Positions 25,705 through 34,959 of a stretch of DNA of 64,000 nucleotides are shown one piece after another. Below the pieces are notes generated by a model. That model was not told the origin of the DNA, ran no database searches, and was given only the letters and a program-made list of their open reading frames with translations. Both the position numbers and the translations under genes were made by a program. Source of the DNA: Larkinella punicea (GTDB lineage: Bacteria > Bacteroidota > Bacteroidia > Cytophagales > Spirosomataceae); NCBI RefSeq assembly GCF_003334855.1, contig NZ_QOWE01000028.1, positions 59,721-123,720 of the forward strand. Direction: 5' to 3'. Numbering within the stretch: the stretch's first letter is position 1; every line of letters starts with the position of its first letter.

Positions 25705-26403
25705 ATGAATAGTTACAAGAAAATTGCCATTGGGGTATTCGCTCTGGTCGTGTTGTGGCATCTCGTTGTGGCCATGACCAACCAAATCACGGTTTGCGGC
25801 CTGTTTTTGTCGAAACCGGCTGACCCTGGGTATGGGTGGGCCGACAGCGGAAATGCCGATGCCCGGTTTTTTTGGCAAATCACCGGCGTAAAATGGCTGG
25901 CGGGCATCAAGCATCCGGAGTTCAATGCCGAAACCACCCCAACCCAGGGCGACTGGAAGCCACTTCCGGGCTATCAATTTACCGACCGGACCAAAGGGCT
26001 GGAAACCCACTGGGAAGCCGGTTTGCTGCATTCGGATTACATGGCCTGGTCCGACGAAGTGGAGGGCAAGTGGATTCCCGTTACCGGATACCGGTTTGTT
26101 TATCAGGGTGATACTTTTATCGAGTCGGTTTGGGATCCGGGCAAACGCTATGATGATCTGAAGGTTATTTCGCTGCCGGAAAAAGACCAGTACAAACCCT
26201 TTGCGGGCTATACGTTTCTCGAACCGGGTCAATCGCTCAAAGTGGTCTGGACACCGGGGCTGGTCAATTCCGATAATCCAAGGCTGGTTGCGGGCACGAA
26301 AGAGGGCACCTGGAAGGTAAACCACACGCCTTCCCGACGGTCCGGTGAGGTACCCTGGGTGGTTAAAAAGATTGCCGAACGGGTCATCATTCACGCTTTC
26401 TGA
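25705..26403 (+). CDS. Membrane-anchored protein with three WxPxxGY repeats
   Basis: 232 residues, family not recognised. One N-terminal TM or uncleaved signal (IGVFALVVLWHLVVAMT), then three repeats of about 50 residues, each beginning with a (W/Y)-x-P-x-x-G-Y motif (WKPLPGYQF, WIPVTGYRF, YKPFAGYTF) and followed by an xVWxPG or HWEAG strand. It lies 31 bases after the beta-barrel gene on the same strand and ahead of a clear terminator, so it probably ends the PPC operon. Function unknown. Confidence 0.65.
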   Translation: MNSYKKIAIGVFALVVLWHLVVAMTNQITVCGLFLSKPADPGYGWADSGNADARFFWQITGVKWLAGIKHPEFNAETTPTQGDWKPLPGYQFTDRTKGLETHWEAGLLHSDYMAWSDEVEGKWIPVTGYRFVYQGDTFIESVWDPGKRYDDLKVISLPEKDQYKPFAGYTFLEPGQSLKVVWTPGLVNSDNPRLVAGTKEGTWKVNHTPSRRSGEVPWVVKKIAERVIIHAF

Positions 26404-26446
26404 TCGTCCCTCAGAAGCGTTTGATCCGGAAATAATTCAATACCAG

Positions 26447-26494
26447 ACACCACGCGAATCGGGCATATCAGGCCGGATTCGCGTGGTGTTTTTT
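26447..26494 (+). terminator. Rho-independent terminator ending the PPC operon
   Basis: A perfect 14-bp stem (ACACCACGCGAATC at 26447-26460 with its complement at 26476-26489), loop of 15, followed by six Ts. Confidence 0.9.
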
Positions 26495-26532
26495 GTAAAA
26501 ACCGGGTTCTTCCGTGGAATCGTAGCCGAAAA

Positions 26533-26564
26533 TTTGGGACACTTCCGCTTTCGTTTTATCTTTA
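26533..26564 (+). promoter_or_regulatory. Primary-type Bacteroidota promoter of the aminopeptidase gene
   Basis: TTTG (26533-26536), 20-nt spacer and TATCTTTA (26557-26564), close to the Bacteroidota consensus TTTG/TAnnTTTG, 47 bases before the ATG at 26611. It contrasts with the ECF-type promoters further left. Confidence 0.6.
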
Positions 26565-26610
26565 AAGCGCACTTCATCCACTTTTGTACGCGAAAGACTT
26601 TTACGAACCT

Positions 26611-29010
26611 ATGAGACTAAAAATCACCGCCCTGGTTGCGGTATGCATGACCCTGACCAGCCGAATCTGGGCGCAGGCGCCTTCAACAACGCCTTACAAG
26701 GCCAACGACCGCTTTGAACAGCTCGGCCCCCAACTACCCACCCCCAACACCTTTCGGACGGCCACCGGTGCACCGGGTCGGGATTTTTTTCAGAACCGTG
26801 CTGATTATGACATCAAGGTTGAACTCGACGATACGAACCAGAAAATCATTGGTTCTGAACTGATTACATACTACAACAATTCGCCCGACGCCCTGAAATA
26901 CATCTGGCTCCAGTTGGATCAGAACCTGTTTGAGAAGAATTCAACGGCTAACTTAGCCACCCGGTCGGCGGTTTCGACCAGCGGGAGCAGCCTAGCCCGG
27001 TTGCACAACCTCAACAATGCCGAGCCCGGTGCCCAGATCGATCGCCAAAAAGAATATGGCCATAAAATAACCGCCGTTCGGGACGCAACCGGGAAACCGC
27101 TGAAGTACACCATCAACGGAACCATGATGCGGATCGATCTTTCCGCTCCGCTAAAACCGGGTCAGAAATTCGGGTTCGGCGTCGACTGGAATTACAACAT
27201 TACCGCTTATTACGGCCGGAGCGGCTACGAATTTTTCGAACAAGATGGGAACCGGAATTACTTCATTGCCCACTGGTTTCCGCGTTTGTGCGCCTACGAC
27301 GACGTGAACGGCTGGCAGAACAAGCAGTTTCTGGGTCAGGGCGAGTTCACGCTGATTTTTGGCAACTACAAAGTGGCCATCACCGTTCCCAACGACCACA
27401 TTGTGGGTTCGACCGGCGAATGTCTGAACTACAAGCAGGTGCTGACGCCCACGCAGTTCCAGCGTTTGCAGAAAGCATCGACCTCGAAAACGCCACTCAA
27501 AATTGTGACGCAGGACGAAGCCATTGCGGCCGAAAAAGGCAAACCAACCGGCAAGAAAACCTGGATTTACAAAGCTGATAACGTCCGGGATTTTGCCTTT
27601 GCCTCGTCGCGAAAATTCATCTGGGATGCCATGCAAACCGACGTCTACGGCGATGGCCGGAAAATCTGGAGCATGTCGTTCTACCCCAAAGAAGGCAATC
27701 CGCTCTGGGAACAATATTCGACGCGGGCCGTCGAACACACGCTGCGTTCCTACGGAAACCGCACCTTCAAATACCCGTATCCGGTGGCCATTTCGTGCCA
27801 TGCCACGCGCTACGGCGGCATGGAATACCCGATGATCAGCTTCAACGGCGGTCGGCCCGAACCCGATGGCACCTATTCGGAGAGCAATAAAGCCGGGATG
27901 ATCGGGGTGATTATTCATGAAGTGGGTCACAACTTTTTCCCGATGATCGTCAACTCCGACGAGCGGCAGTGGACCTGGATGGACGAAGGATTGAACAGTT
28001 TTTGTCAGTATCTGGCCGAAAAAGAGTGGGACTATAACTTCCTGAGCGGTTATGGCGAACCGCAACGCATTGTACCCTATATGAAGTCGGACCCGGCCAC
28101 GCTGTCGCCCATCATGACCTCGTCGGACAACATCATTCAGTTTGGCCCGAATGCCTACGATAAACCCGCCGTGGCCCTGAACATTCTGCGCGAAACCGTG
28201 ATGGGCCGCGAACTGTTCGACTACGCTTTCAAGGAATATGCCAATCGCTGGGCCTTCAAAAACCCCACCCCGGCCGATTTCTTCCGCACCATGGAAGACG
28301 CTTCCGGCGTCGATCTGGACTGGTTCTGGAAAGGCTGGTTCTACGGCGTCGAACCCGTCGATCAGGATCTGGTCGAAGTCGACTGGTTTACGCTCAACAC
28401 CCAGAATCCAGAGATCGAAAAAGCTCTGGCCCGCACCGAAGCCGAAGCGAAAGCCAAAACCATGAGCAAGATTCGCGACGCGGCTACGAAAGACCAGACC
28501 GTCGTAGCCAAAGACTCGACGATGCGCGATTTTTACAACAGCTACGACCCGTTTGCGGTGACGGATGCCGACAAAAAGAGATACCAGGATTATCTGGCGT
28601 CGCTCAACGATGAAGAACGCAAAACACTCGAATCGAAGAACAACTTTTATACGCTAACGCTGAAAAACAAGGGCGGTTTGCCGATGCCGGTGATCATTCG
28701 GATGCAGTTCGAGGACGGCACGGATTCGGTGGCACGGTTTCCGGCGGAGATCTGGCGGTTCAACGATGCGCAGATCAACAAGGTGATTGCAACCAGCAAG
28801 AAAGTGACGCAGTGGACGCTCGATCCGTTCCAGGAAATCGCCGACATCGATACGGACAACAATTCATTCCCGCGCCAGCCGCAAAAGCCGACACGTTTCC
28901 AGTTGTATAAGCAGCAGGTCGGCGGCCGTGGGGGCGCTCCGAATCCGATGCAGCAACAGCGGCAAAGCACGCAACCACCGGCTACGCAGGGCGGAGCACC
29001 TAGAAGGTAA
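26611..29010 (+). CDS. Secreted M1 family aminopeptidase
   Basis: About 799 residues with a signal peptide (ITALVAVCMTLTSRIWAQ). The M1 zinc site is present: HEVGHNFFP and, 18 residues on, DEGLNSF supplying the glutamate. An upstream GGMEYPMI is the equivalent of the GxMEN substrate-binding motif. The tail is Gln/Pro/Gly-rich. M1 enzymes trim N-terminal residues from peptides; this one is exported and likely helps peptide nutrition. The ATG at 26611 is chosen over an in-frame start at 26584 because it gives a normal signal peptide and fits the promoter. It is followed by a long bidirectional stem-loop shared with the convergent ABC transporter gene. Confidence 0.88.
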   Translation: MRLKITALVAVCMTLTSRIWAQAPSTTPYKANDRFEQLGPQLPTPNTFRTATGAPGRDFFQNRADYDIKVELDDTNQKIIGSELITYYNNSPDALKYIWLQLDQNLFEKNSTANLATRSAVSTSGSSLARLHNLNNAEPGAQIDRQKEYGHKITAVRDATGKPLKYTINGTMMRIDLSAPLKPGQKFGFGVDWNYNITAYYGRSGYEFFEQDGNRNYFIAHWFPRLCAYDDVNGWQNKQFLGQGEFTLIFGNYKVAITVPNDHIVGSTGECLNYKQVLTPTQFQRLQKASTSKTPLKIVTQDEAIAAEKGKPTGKKTWIYKADNVRDFAFASSRKFIWDAMQTDVYGDGRKIWSMSFYPKEGNPLWEQYSTRAVEHTLRSYGNRTFKYPYPVAISCHATRYGGMEYPMISFNGGRPEPDGTYSESNKAGMIGVIIHEVGHNFFPMIVNSDERQWTWMDEGLNSFCQYLAEKEWDYNFLSGYGEPQRIVPYMKSDPATLSPIMTSSDNIIQFGPNAYDKPAVALNILRETVMGRELFDYAFKEYANRWAFKNPTPADFFRTMEDASGVDLDWFWKGWFYGVEPVDQDLVEVDWFTLNTQNPEIEKALARTEAEAKAKTMSKIRDAATKDQTVVAKDSTMRDFYNSYDPFAVTDADKKRYQDYLASLNDEERKTLESKNNFYTLTLKNKGGLPMPVIIRMQFEDGTDSVARFPAEIWRFNDAQINKVIATSKKVTQWTLDPFQEIADIDTDNNSFPRQPQKPTRFQLYKQQVGGRGGAPNPMQQQRQSTQPPATQGGAPRR

Positions 29011-29015
29011 AAAAT

Positions 29016-29111
29016 GGATTTCAAATGTAAAATGATGAATATTAAATATAAAAGTAGCCAGGCACTCTTCACTTTTTCATTTAGCATTCATCATTTTACA
29101 TTTGAAATTCC
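29016..29111. terminator. Bidirectional stem-loop between convergent genes (TTTACATTT repeat family)
   Basis: Arms at 29016-29040 and 29086-29111 are complementary over 25 bases with one bulge; an A-run precedes and a T-run follows. The arms use the same AAATGTAAAATGATGAAT sequence found between the FtsX permease genes at 45.9, 48.7 and 51.6 kb. Confidence 0.75.
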
Positions 29112-29116
29112 TTTTT

Positions 29117-30895
29117 TTAATTGATTAGTGCCTCACCAACCACCGGTGTTTCCTGCCGACGTTCGCCGATTTGTTGCCGCCACATCGCGTAATACAAGCC
29201 TTTTTGTTCGAGTAGTTCGGCATGGGAGCCGGTTTCGGCAATTTTCCCTTTTTCCAGCACAATAATCGTATCGGCGTGCATGATGGTCGAAAGGCGGTGG
29301 GCAATCAGAATAGTGATCTGTTCGCGCCGGGCCGAAATGCTGCGGACGGTGTCGGAAATGGCTTCCTCCGTCAGCGAATCCAGTGCCGAGGTGGCTTCGT
29401 CAAAAATCAGCAGCCGGGGATGCCGGATCAGGGCGCGGGCAATGGAAATCCGCTGTTTTTCACCCCCCGACAGTTTCATACCGCCCTCGCCCAAAACCGT
29501 CTGAATGCCCTTTTCGGAGCGGGCAATGAGTTGATCGCAGGAGGCTTTGTGGAGCGCTTCCCGAATGTCGTCGTCGGTGGCATCCGGTTTCACGAACAGC
29601 ATATTTTCCTTGATCGTACCGGCAAACAGTTGCGTATCCTGCGTTACAAAGCCGATTTGCCGGCGCATCGGGTTGTAGCGAATCTGACTCGCCGGCACAT
29701 CATTGAAGTAAATTTCGCCAGAAACCGGTTTATACAACCCCAGCAGCAGCTTCACCAGCGTCGATTTTCCCGAACCCGAAGGCCCTACGAAAGCCAAGGT
29801 TTCGCCCATGCCAACCCGGAACGAAATGCCGTCCATCGCGTTCTGCTTAGCGGTTTGGTGGCGAAAAACGACGTTGTCGAACCGCAGGTGTTCCAGAACG
29901 CCAAAGTCGATGGAGTCGTCGGGCCGCCGTTCGACGGATTTGTGCATCAGGTTGTCGAAAAGTCCCAGCGACGATTCGGCTTCGCGGTACGACAGGATGA
30001 TGTTGCCTAAATCCTGCAAGGGCGCGAAAATAGCCGTGGAGATGAACTGCATCGAAATCAGTTCGCCGGTGGTCAGCACATCCCGAAATATGAGCCACAA
30101 CAAGGCAAACAAAATCGACTGTCTTAGCACATTCAGGGTGGTTCCCTGCAGGAATGACAGCGTCCGAACCTGTTTGGTTTTTTCCATTTCAAGGTCGTAA
30201 ATCCGTTGGGTGTATTGCTTGAGCCGCCGGATTTCCGGAAATGTCAGCCCCAGACTCCGCACCAGTTCGATGTTGCGCAGGGATTCGGTGATGGCCCCGG
30301 CCAGCTTCACGGTTTGCCGGTTGACGGCCTTCTGAACGGTTTTGATTTTCTTGCTGAGCAGTCCGGTCAAACCACCCAACACCAGAATCCCGATGACAAA
30401 AATGGGAATCAGCGCCCAGTGTTTGGTGATGGCATACCAGATCAGAAAACCCATGCCGACGATGGACGAAAACAGGATGTTGATGAAGGCATTGATGAAC
30501 TTCTCGGTATCGGTTCGCACTTTCTGCAACAGCGCCACGGTTTCGCCACTCCGCTGCTCCTCGAATTCCTGAAAAGACAACCGCAGCGTTTGTTTCAGAC
30601 CGTCGTTAAACACCTGCGTACCAAACCGTTGCACAACCAGCCGCATGAAATATTCCTGAAACGATTTGGCCAGCCGCGCCAGCGTGGCAATGCCGACGGC
30701 AACCGCCAGCCAGAACAAAACGCCTTTCACCAGCTCATTTTCAGGCCGAACCGCCGGCTTGGTTGCATATTCGTCGATGATCTTTCCAAAAATCAACGGA
30801 TCGATCATCATCAGAATCTGGCTGACACCCGCCAGCAGCAGCGACAAACCCACCATCCACCGGTGCGGTTTCAAATATGTCCACAGAATACCCAT
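29117..30895 (-). CDS. ABC transporter, fused permease and ATPase (exporter type)
   Basis: 592 residues: a six-TM exporter domain at about 1-310, then an ATPase domain with Walker A GPSGSGKST (about residue 370), Q-loop FVTQDTQLF, signature LSGGEKQR, Walker B LLIFDEATS and an H-loop His in IAHRLST. This is the half-transporter layout of MsbA/lipid or drug exporters that work as homodimers. It is monocistronic, converging on the aminopeptidase gene. Substrate cannot be set from sequence. Confidence 0.93.
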   Translation of the reverse strand: MGILWTYLKPHRWMVGLSLLLAGVSQILMMIDPLIFGKIIDEYATKPAVRPENELVKGVLFWLAVAVGIATLARLAKSFQEYFMRLVVQRFGTQVFNDGLKQTLRLSFQEFEEQRSGETVALLQKVRTDTEKFINAFINILFSSIVGMGFLIWYAITKHWALIPIFVIGILVLGGLTGLLSKKIKTVQKAVNRQTVKLAGAITESLRNIELVRSLGLTFPEIRRLKQYTQRIYDLEMEKTKQVRTLSFLQGTTLNVLRQSILFALLWLIFRDVLTTGELISMQFISTAIFAPLQDLGNIILSYREAESSLGLFDNLMHKSVERRPDDSIDFGVLEHLRFDNVVFRHQTAKQNAMDGISFRVGMGETLAFVGPSGSGKSTLVKLLLGLYKPVSGEIYFNDVPASQIRYNPMRRQIGFVTQDTQLFAGTIKENMLFVKPDATDDDIREALHKASCDQLIARSEKGIQTVLGEGGMKLSGGEKQRISIARALIRHPRLLIFDEATSALDSLTEEAISDTVRSISARREQITILIAHRLSTIMHADTIIVLEKGKIAETGSHAELLEQKGLYYAMWRQQIGERRQETPVVGEALIN

Positions 30896-30918
30896 AAACG
30901 CTCACATCTAAAATTCAT

Positions 30919-31170
30919 ACCAGCCTGAAAGGCTGCAATCACTAGCCCCGGGCATCGCCCGGGGAACGCCGGGTGTATGGTCACCAATCCGCAAACACCG
31001 GATGTGATCATTATCATCCACACCCCAAACACCGGATGATTCCCCGAAATCCCCGGAGGTTTCCCGAACCCCGGGTGATTCCCGAAAAACCCGCGTAATT
31101 TTTAAAAACCCGTATCTCCCAAACCCCCGGGTATCACCCGGGGCTAATGATCACAGCCTTTCAGGCTGGT
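30919..31170. mobile_element. MITE-like palindromic element
   Basis: 252 bp bounded by inverted repeats starting ACCAGCCTGAAAGGCTG (30919-30935) and its exact complement at the right end (31154-31170). The inner arms also pair (AGCCCCGGG with CCCGGGGCT). The interior is a run of degenerate CCCGAAAnCCCCGGGTGATT-like units. No coding capacity. It fills most of the gap between two divergent genes; the rest (31171-31354) shows nothing I can name. Confidence 0.7.
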
Positions 31171-31354
31171 TGGTAAGTAGACTCGAAAACCGGTGGTTTT
31201 GTTCGGTTGGATTTCTGAACCAGCCACGGAACGAATAGGAGATAAAAATGGACTTAATTGCTATTTTTTCATGAAAAACTCGTCCTTTTTGAAATTTTCA
31301 TACTGATTAATCAGAATACGCTTTATTTGCTGAACTGTACGCCTAAAAGAGATA

Positions 31355-32425
31355 ATGAAAGATCGTGCTTTACTTTTAACCAATGGATTGCTGGCCTCAC
31401 CGGATGCAAAAACCGCCCACGGACTCATTCGGGACAGCGAACGCTACACCATCGCCGGTGTGATTGACCCACCGACTGCCGGACGCGACGCGGGTGAGGT
31501 GCTGGATGGCAAACCCCGTCAAATACCGGTTTTTGCTTCGCTCGAGGAGGCTCTGGCCGCCGTTGGGCCGGTGCAATGCGGCATTGTGGGCGTCGCTACC
31601 GTCGGCGGTGTTTTGCCGGAAGAGATTCTGGCGTTGATCAAAACGTGCCTGAAAAATGGGTTGTCGGTCGTCAACGGCCTCCATGATTTGCTGAACGACC
31701 GACCTGAACTGGTGGCACTGGCGACTGAACACCATGCCAACCTAATCGATATTCGGAAACCCAAATCCCGCGCCGAACTACATTTCTGGTCGGGCGATGT
31801 TTTCAAGATTACCGCCCCCATCATTGCCGTGCTGGGCATGGACTGCGCGATGGGCAAGCGAACCACCACCCGGCTGCTGACCCAGGCCTGCCAGGCCGCC
31901 GGACTCAATGCGCAAATGATTTATACCGGCCAGACCGGCTGGCTGCAGGGTGGGAAATACGGTTTTATTTTCGACTCGACACTCAACGATTTCATTTCCG
32001 GCGAAATTGAACACGCCCTCGTGTCGTGCTGGCAGGAAACCGGCGCCGAGGTGTTGCTGATTGAAGGGCAATCGTCGTTGCGAAACCCCAGCGGCCCGTG
32101 TGGACTGGAATTTATGGTTTCGGGCCATGCCAAACACGTTGTCCTGATGCACGCGCCCAAACGCAGGTATTTTGATTATGATGAACATTGGGGCGAAATC
32201 CCGTCGGTAGAATCGGAAATCGAAATCATTCAAAAGTTCGGATCGGAGGTGCTGGCGCTGGCGCTAAACACGGAAGACTGCACGCTGGAAGAGGCCAAAC
32301 AGTTTCAGCAGGAATACACCGAACGACTGGGCATTCCGGTGTTGCTGCCCCTCCAGGAAGGCCTGGCTCCGGTGGTTCCGATCATCCGTCAACTCGTTGA
32401 AAAAACCGTTCATCATGCAGATTAA
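31355..32425 (+). CDS. DUF1611 family protein, DgcN-like
   Basis: 356 residues with an N-terminal Rossmann-like domain (about 1-120) and a P-loop NTPase-like C-terminal domain whose Walker-type motif is GMDCAMGKRTTT (about residue 165). This is the DUF1611 family. Characterised DgcN proteins N-acetylate D-glutamate and act with DgcA, an enolase-superfamily racemase of N-acetyl-D-glutamate. Here the next gene, overlapping by 11 bases, is exactly such an enolase-superfamily epimerase, and an amino-acid transporter follows. So a D-glutamate or related amino-acid salvage route is likely, though not proven. Family firm, substrate inferred. Confidence 0.82.
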   Translation: MKDRALLLTNGLLASPDAKTAHGLIRDSERYTIAGVIDPPTAGRDAGEVLDGKPRQIPVFASLEEALAAVGPVQCGIVGVATVGGVLPEEILALIKTCLKNGLSVVNGLHDLLNDRPELVALATEHHANLIDIRKPKSRAELHFWSGDVFKITAPIIAVLGMDCAMGKRTTTRLLTQACQAAGLNAQMIYTGQTGWLQGGKYGFIFDSTLNDFISGEIEHALVSCWQETGAEVLLIEGQSSLRNPSGPCGLEFMVSGHAKHVVLMHAPKRRYFDYDEHWGEIPSVESEIEIIQKFGSEVLALALNTEDCTLEEAKQFQQEYTERLGIPVLLPLQEGLAPVVPIIRQLVEKTVHHAD

Positions 32426-33488
32426 ATCCATCCGGGCCTACCGCCGGGATCTGGCACTCACGAAACCGTATACGATTGCCTATCAGACGATTTCGGCCGT
32501 TGAGAACATCTTTCTGACCGTCGAATTAGCCAACGGCATCATCGGCGTTGGAGCCGCCAACCCCTCGCCGGAAGTGGTCGGCGAATCGCCGGATCAAACA
32601 TTTGCCAATTTGCAAAGTGACGGCATCACCCGGTTTGTGGGTCGTGACATTCGCCATGCGTTTCAGTTGATCGACGAAGCCGGGCAGCAGTTTCCGAATC
32701 TACCCGGCACGCTGGCGGCTTTCGACATTGCCCTCCACGATGCCCTCGGGCAGTTTCTGGGCATTCCGGTTGTCGAACTGTACGGGCAAAAAATCACAGC
32801 ATTGCCCACTTCCATCACGATTGGGATCATGCCGATTGCCGAAACGCTGGAAGCCGCCCGCGAGTATATTCAGCAGGGTTTCCGGGTGTTGAAAGTAAAA
32901 ACGGGGCTCGACGTCGCCGAAGACATCGGACGAATCCGGAAACTTCGGGAACAGTTTGGCCCCGACATCGTGCTGCGCGTCGATGCCAATCAGGGGTATA
33001 CCGTCGATCAGTTGATTCAGTTTATCGGACAGACCGACGACGCCAACGTTGAACTCATCGAGCAACCGTTGCCGGTGGGAACGGAGGAAGAACTCCGCTC
33101 ACTGCCGTTGCCTCTTCGTCAGCGCCTGGCCGCCGATGAGTCGCTGAAAGGGGGTGAGGCCGCTCTGAAACTGGCGCAGGAACCACAACCGTTCGGGATT
33201 TTTAACATCAAACTCATGAAGTGCGGGGGCATTCGGGGCGCGTTCGACATTGCGACGGTGGCGCGTCTGAGCCAGATTGAGCTGTTTTGGGGTTGCAACG
33301 ACGAGAGTATTGTCAGCATTGCGGCCGCTTTGCACACAGCGTTTGCCTGTCCACATACCCGCTACCTCGATCTGGACGGCAGCCTGGACCTCGCCGAAGA
33401 CGTTGTCAAAGGCGGTTTTATCATTGAAAATGGCCTGATGCGACCCACCGGATTGCCCGGTTTGGGACTCACCGACTTAACCCTGTAA
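32415..33488 (+). CDS. Enolase-superfamily dipeptide epimerase / N-acyl amino acid racemase (DgcA-like)
   Basis: About 357 residues in the muconate-lactonizing/mandelate racemase subgroup: capping domain at 1-120, then the barrel with a catalytic Lys in FRVLKVKTG, metal ligands in VLRVDANQGY, IEQPLPVG and LAADES, and a second Lys in FGIFNIKLMKCGG. This is the Ala-Glu epimerase-type pattern. The ATG at 32415 overlaps the previous stop; a TTG at 32397 is less likely. Together with DUF1611 and an APC transporter it forms a three-gene operon, suggesting racemisation of N-acetyl-D-glutamate or a dipeptide from cell-wall recycling. Confidence 0.85.
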   Translation: MQIKSIRAYRRDLALTKPYTIAYQTISAVENIFLTVELANGIIGVGAANPSPEVVGESPDQTFANLQSDGITRFVGRDIRHAFQLIDEAGQQFPNLPGTLAAFDIALHDALGQFLGIPVVELYGQKITALPTSITIGIMPIAETLEAAREYIQQGFRVLKVKTGLDVAEDIGRIRKLREQFGPDIVLRVDANQGYTVDQLIQFIGQTDDANVELIEQPLPVGTEEELRSLPLPLRQRLAADESLKGGEAALKLAQEPQPFGIFNIKLMKCGGIRGAFDIATVARLSQIELFWGCNDESIVSIAAALHTAFACPHTRYLDLDGSLDLAEDVVKGGFIIENGLMRPTGLPGLGLTDLTL

Positions 33489-33491
33489 CCG

Positions 33492-34859
33492 ATGAAACCA
33501 GCCCCTAAATTGGCGCGGGTACTGAGCTTGCCCACGGCTATTGTGCTGGTGATCAGCGTCATGGTGGGATCGGGTGTTTTCAAGAAAATCGCTCCGATGG
33601 CCGACGCCCTGCAATCGCCCGGCCTGATTCTGCTCTGCTGGCTGCTGGCCGGGCTGGTGAGTCTGGCCGGTGCGCTGACCAACGCCGAAATGGCCGGCAT
33701 GTTTCCGAATTCGGGGGGCGAATACATCTATTACCAGAAAGTCTATAACCGCTTTTTTGCTTTTATTTACGGCTGGAGCAATTTCACGGTGGTCAAAACA
33801 GCGGCTATTTCTGCGTTGGCGCACATTTTTGCCCAGTCGCTGGTCGGTTTGCTGGTGCTGGACGACGGAGCCGGTTTCTGGACCAAAGGAATCGCTTCCG
33901 CGCTGATTGTCCTTCTCAGTCTGGCCAGTTACCGCGGCATCCGGTTTGCGGGCGGCATCAGTTGGGTGCTGATGTGCGTCATTCTGCTCACCATTGTCGG
34001 CATCACCATCGCGGGATTCAGCTCTCCGCTGGGTAGCTTCGACAACCTGAGCCGGAATAGTCCGGCGTTTGACGGCGGGGCCATTGAAGGGATGGTTCTG
34101 GTCAAAGCCCTTTTCATCGCGTCGCTGGGTGCTTTCTGGGGCTACGACGGCTGGAACAACATTGCTTTTCTGGGCGAAGAGATCAAAAATCCGCAGCGGA
34201 ATCTGCCGTTGGCCCTCGGACTCGGCACCTTGTTCGTCGTGGGCCTGTACCTGCTCCTGAACGTCATGTACGTCTACGTATTGCCGATTGAGGAGTTGAT
34301 CGCGCTCAACCAGACGCCCGGCCGCATTGCCGCCGTCGAAGTCATTCGGCGGGTCAGTGGCTCGACCGGGGCCACGCTGGTATCTGTTCTGATTTTGTGT
34401 ACGACCTTCAACGCCACCAACAGTTCCATCCTGACGTCAGCCCGGCTGTATTATGCAATGGCGCGCGATGGTCTGTTTTTCAGTACCGTAGCCCGGATTC
34501 ACCCCCGGTTTCAGTCGCCCTCGGTTTCCATTGTCTGGCAGGGCATTCTAGCCGTGGTGCTGGTCTGGTCCGGCACATTCGACCAGTTGACGGATATGCT
34601 GGTTTTTGCTTCGTTCATTTTCTACGGTTCAACGGCATTCGGCGTCCTGCTGCTCCGGCGATCACAGCCCGATTTGCCCCGCCCCTACCGCGTCATTGGC
34701 TATCCGGTTTTGCCAGTCGTTTTCTGTCTTTTCTGTCTGACGCTGGTGGTTATCACCCTCATCGAACAGCCCCGAGAAGCCTTGATGGGCCTGGGACTGA
34801 TTGCTACAGGGATTCCGTTTTACGGGTTTTGGTATCGGCAGAAACCGGGAAAACTCTAG
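33492..34859 (+). CDS. APC family amino-acid permease
   Basis: 455 residues, about 12 TM helices and the N-terminal glycine-rich helix 1 motif (VMVGSGVFKKIAP) and EYIYYQKVY of amino acid/polyamine/organocation transporters. It starts three bases after the epimerase gene, so it is in the same operon and likely imports the substrate of the two enzymes. A long palindrome follows the stop codon. Confidence 0.88.
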   Translation: MKPAPKLARVLSLPTAIVLVISVMVGSGVFKKIAPMADALQSPGLILLCWLLAGLVSLAGALTNAEMAGMFPNSGGEYIYYQKVYNRFFAFIYGWSNFTVVKTAAISALAHIFAQSLVGLLVLDDGAGFWTKGIASALIVLLSLASYRGIRFAGGISWVLMCVILLTIVGITIAGFSSPLGSFDNLSRNSPAFDGGAIEGMVLVKALFIASLGAFWGYDGWNNIAFLGEEIKNPQRNLPLALGLGTLFVVGLYLLLNVMYVYVLPIEELIALNQTPGRIAAVEVIRRVSGSTGATLVSVLILCTTFNATNSSILTSARLYYAMARDGLFFSTVARIHPRFQSPSVSIVWQGILAVVLVWSGTFDQLTDMLVFASFIFYGSTAFGVLLLRRSQPDLPRPYRVIGYPVLPVVFCLFCLTLVVITLIEQPREALMGLGLIATGIPFYGFWYRQKPGKL

Positions 34860-34868
34860 GCCCGCGCA

Positions 34869-34959
34869 GATGGGAACACGGATTGGACGGATGAAACGGA
34901 TTTACACAGAAATAGAATCTGTTCTGATCCGTTCCATCCGTCCAATCCGTGTTCCCATC
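34869..34959. repeat. REP-like palindrome (CGGATTGGACGGAT family), possible terminator
   Basis: Arms 34869-34901 and 34927-34959 are complementary at 32 of 33 positions. The same family recurs at 52216-52309, and a single arm at 37613-37647. No T-run. The stretch from 34960 to the MscS gene shows no other feature I can name. Confidence 0.75.
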
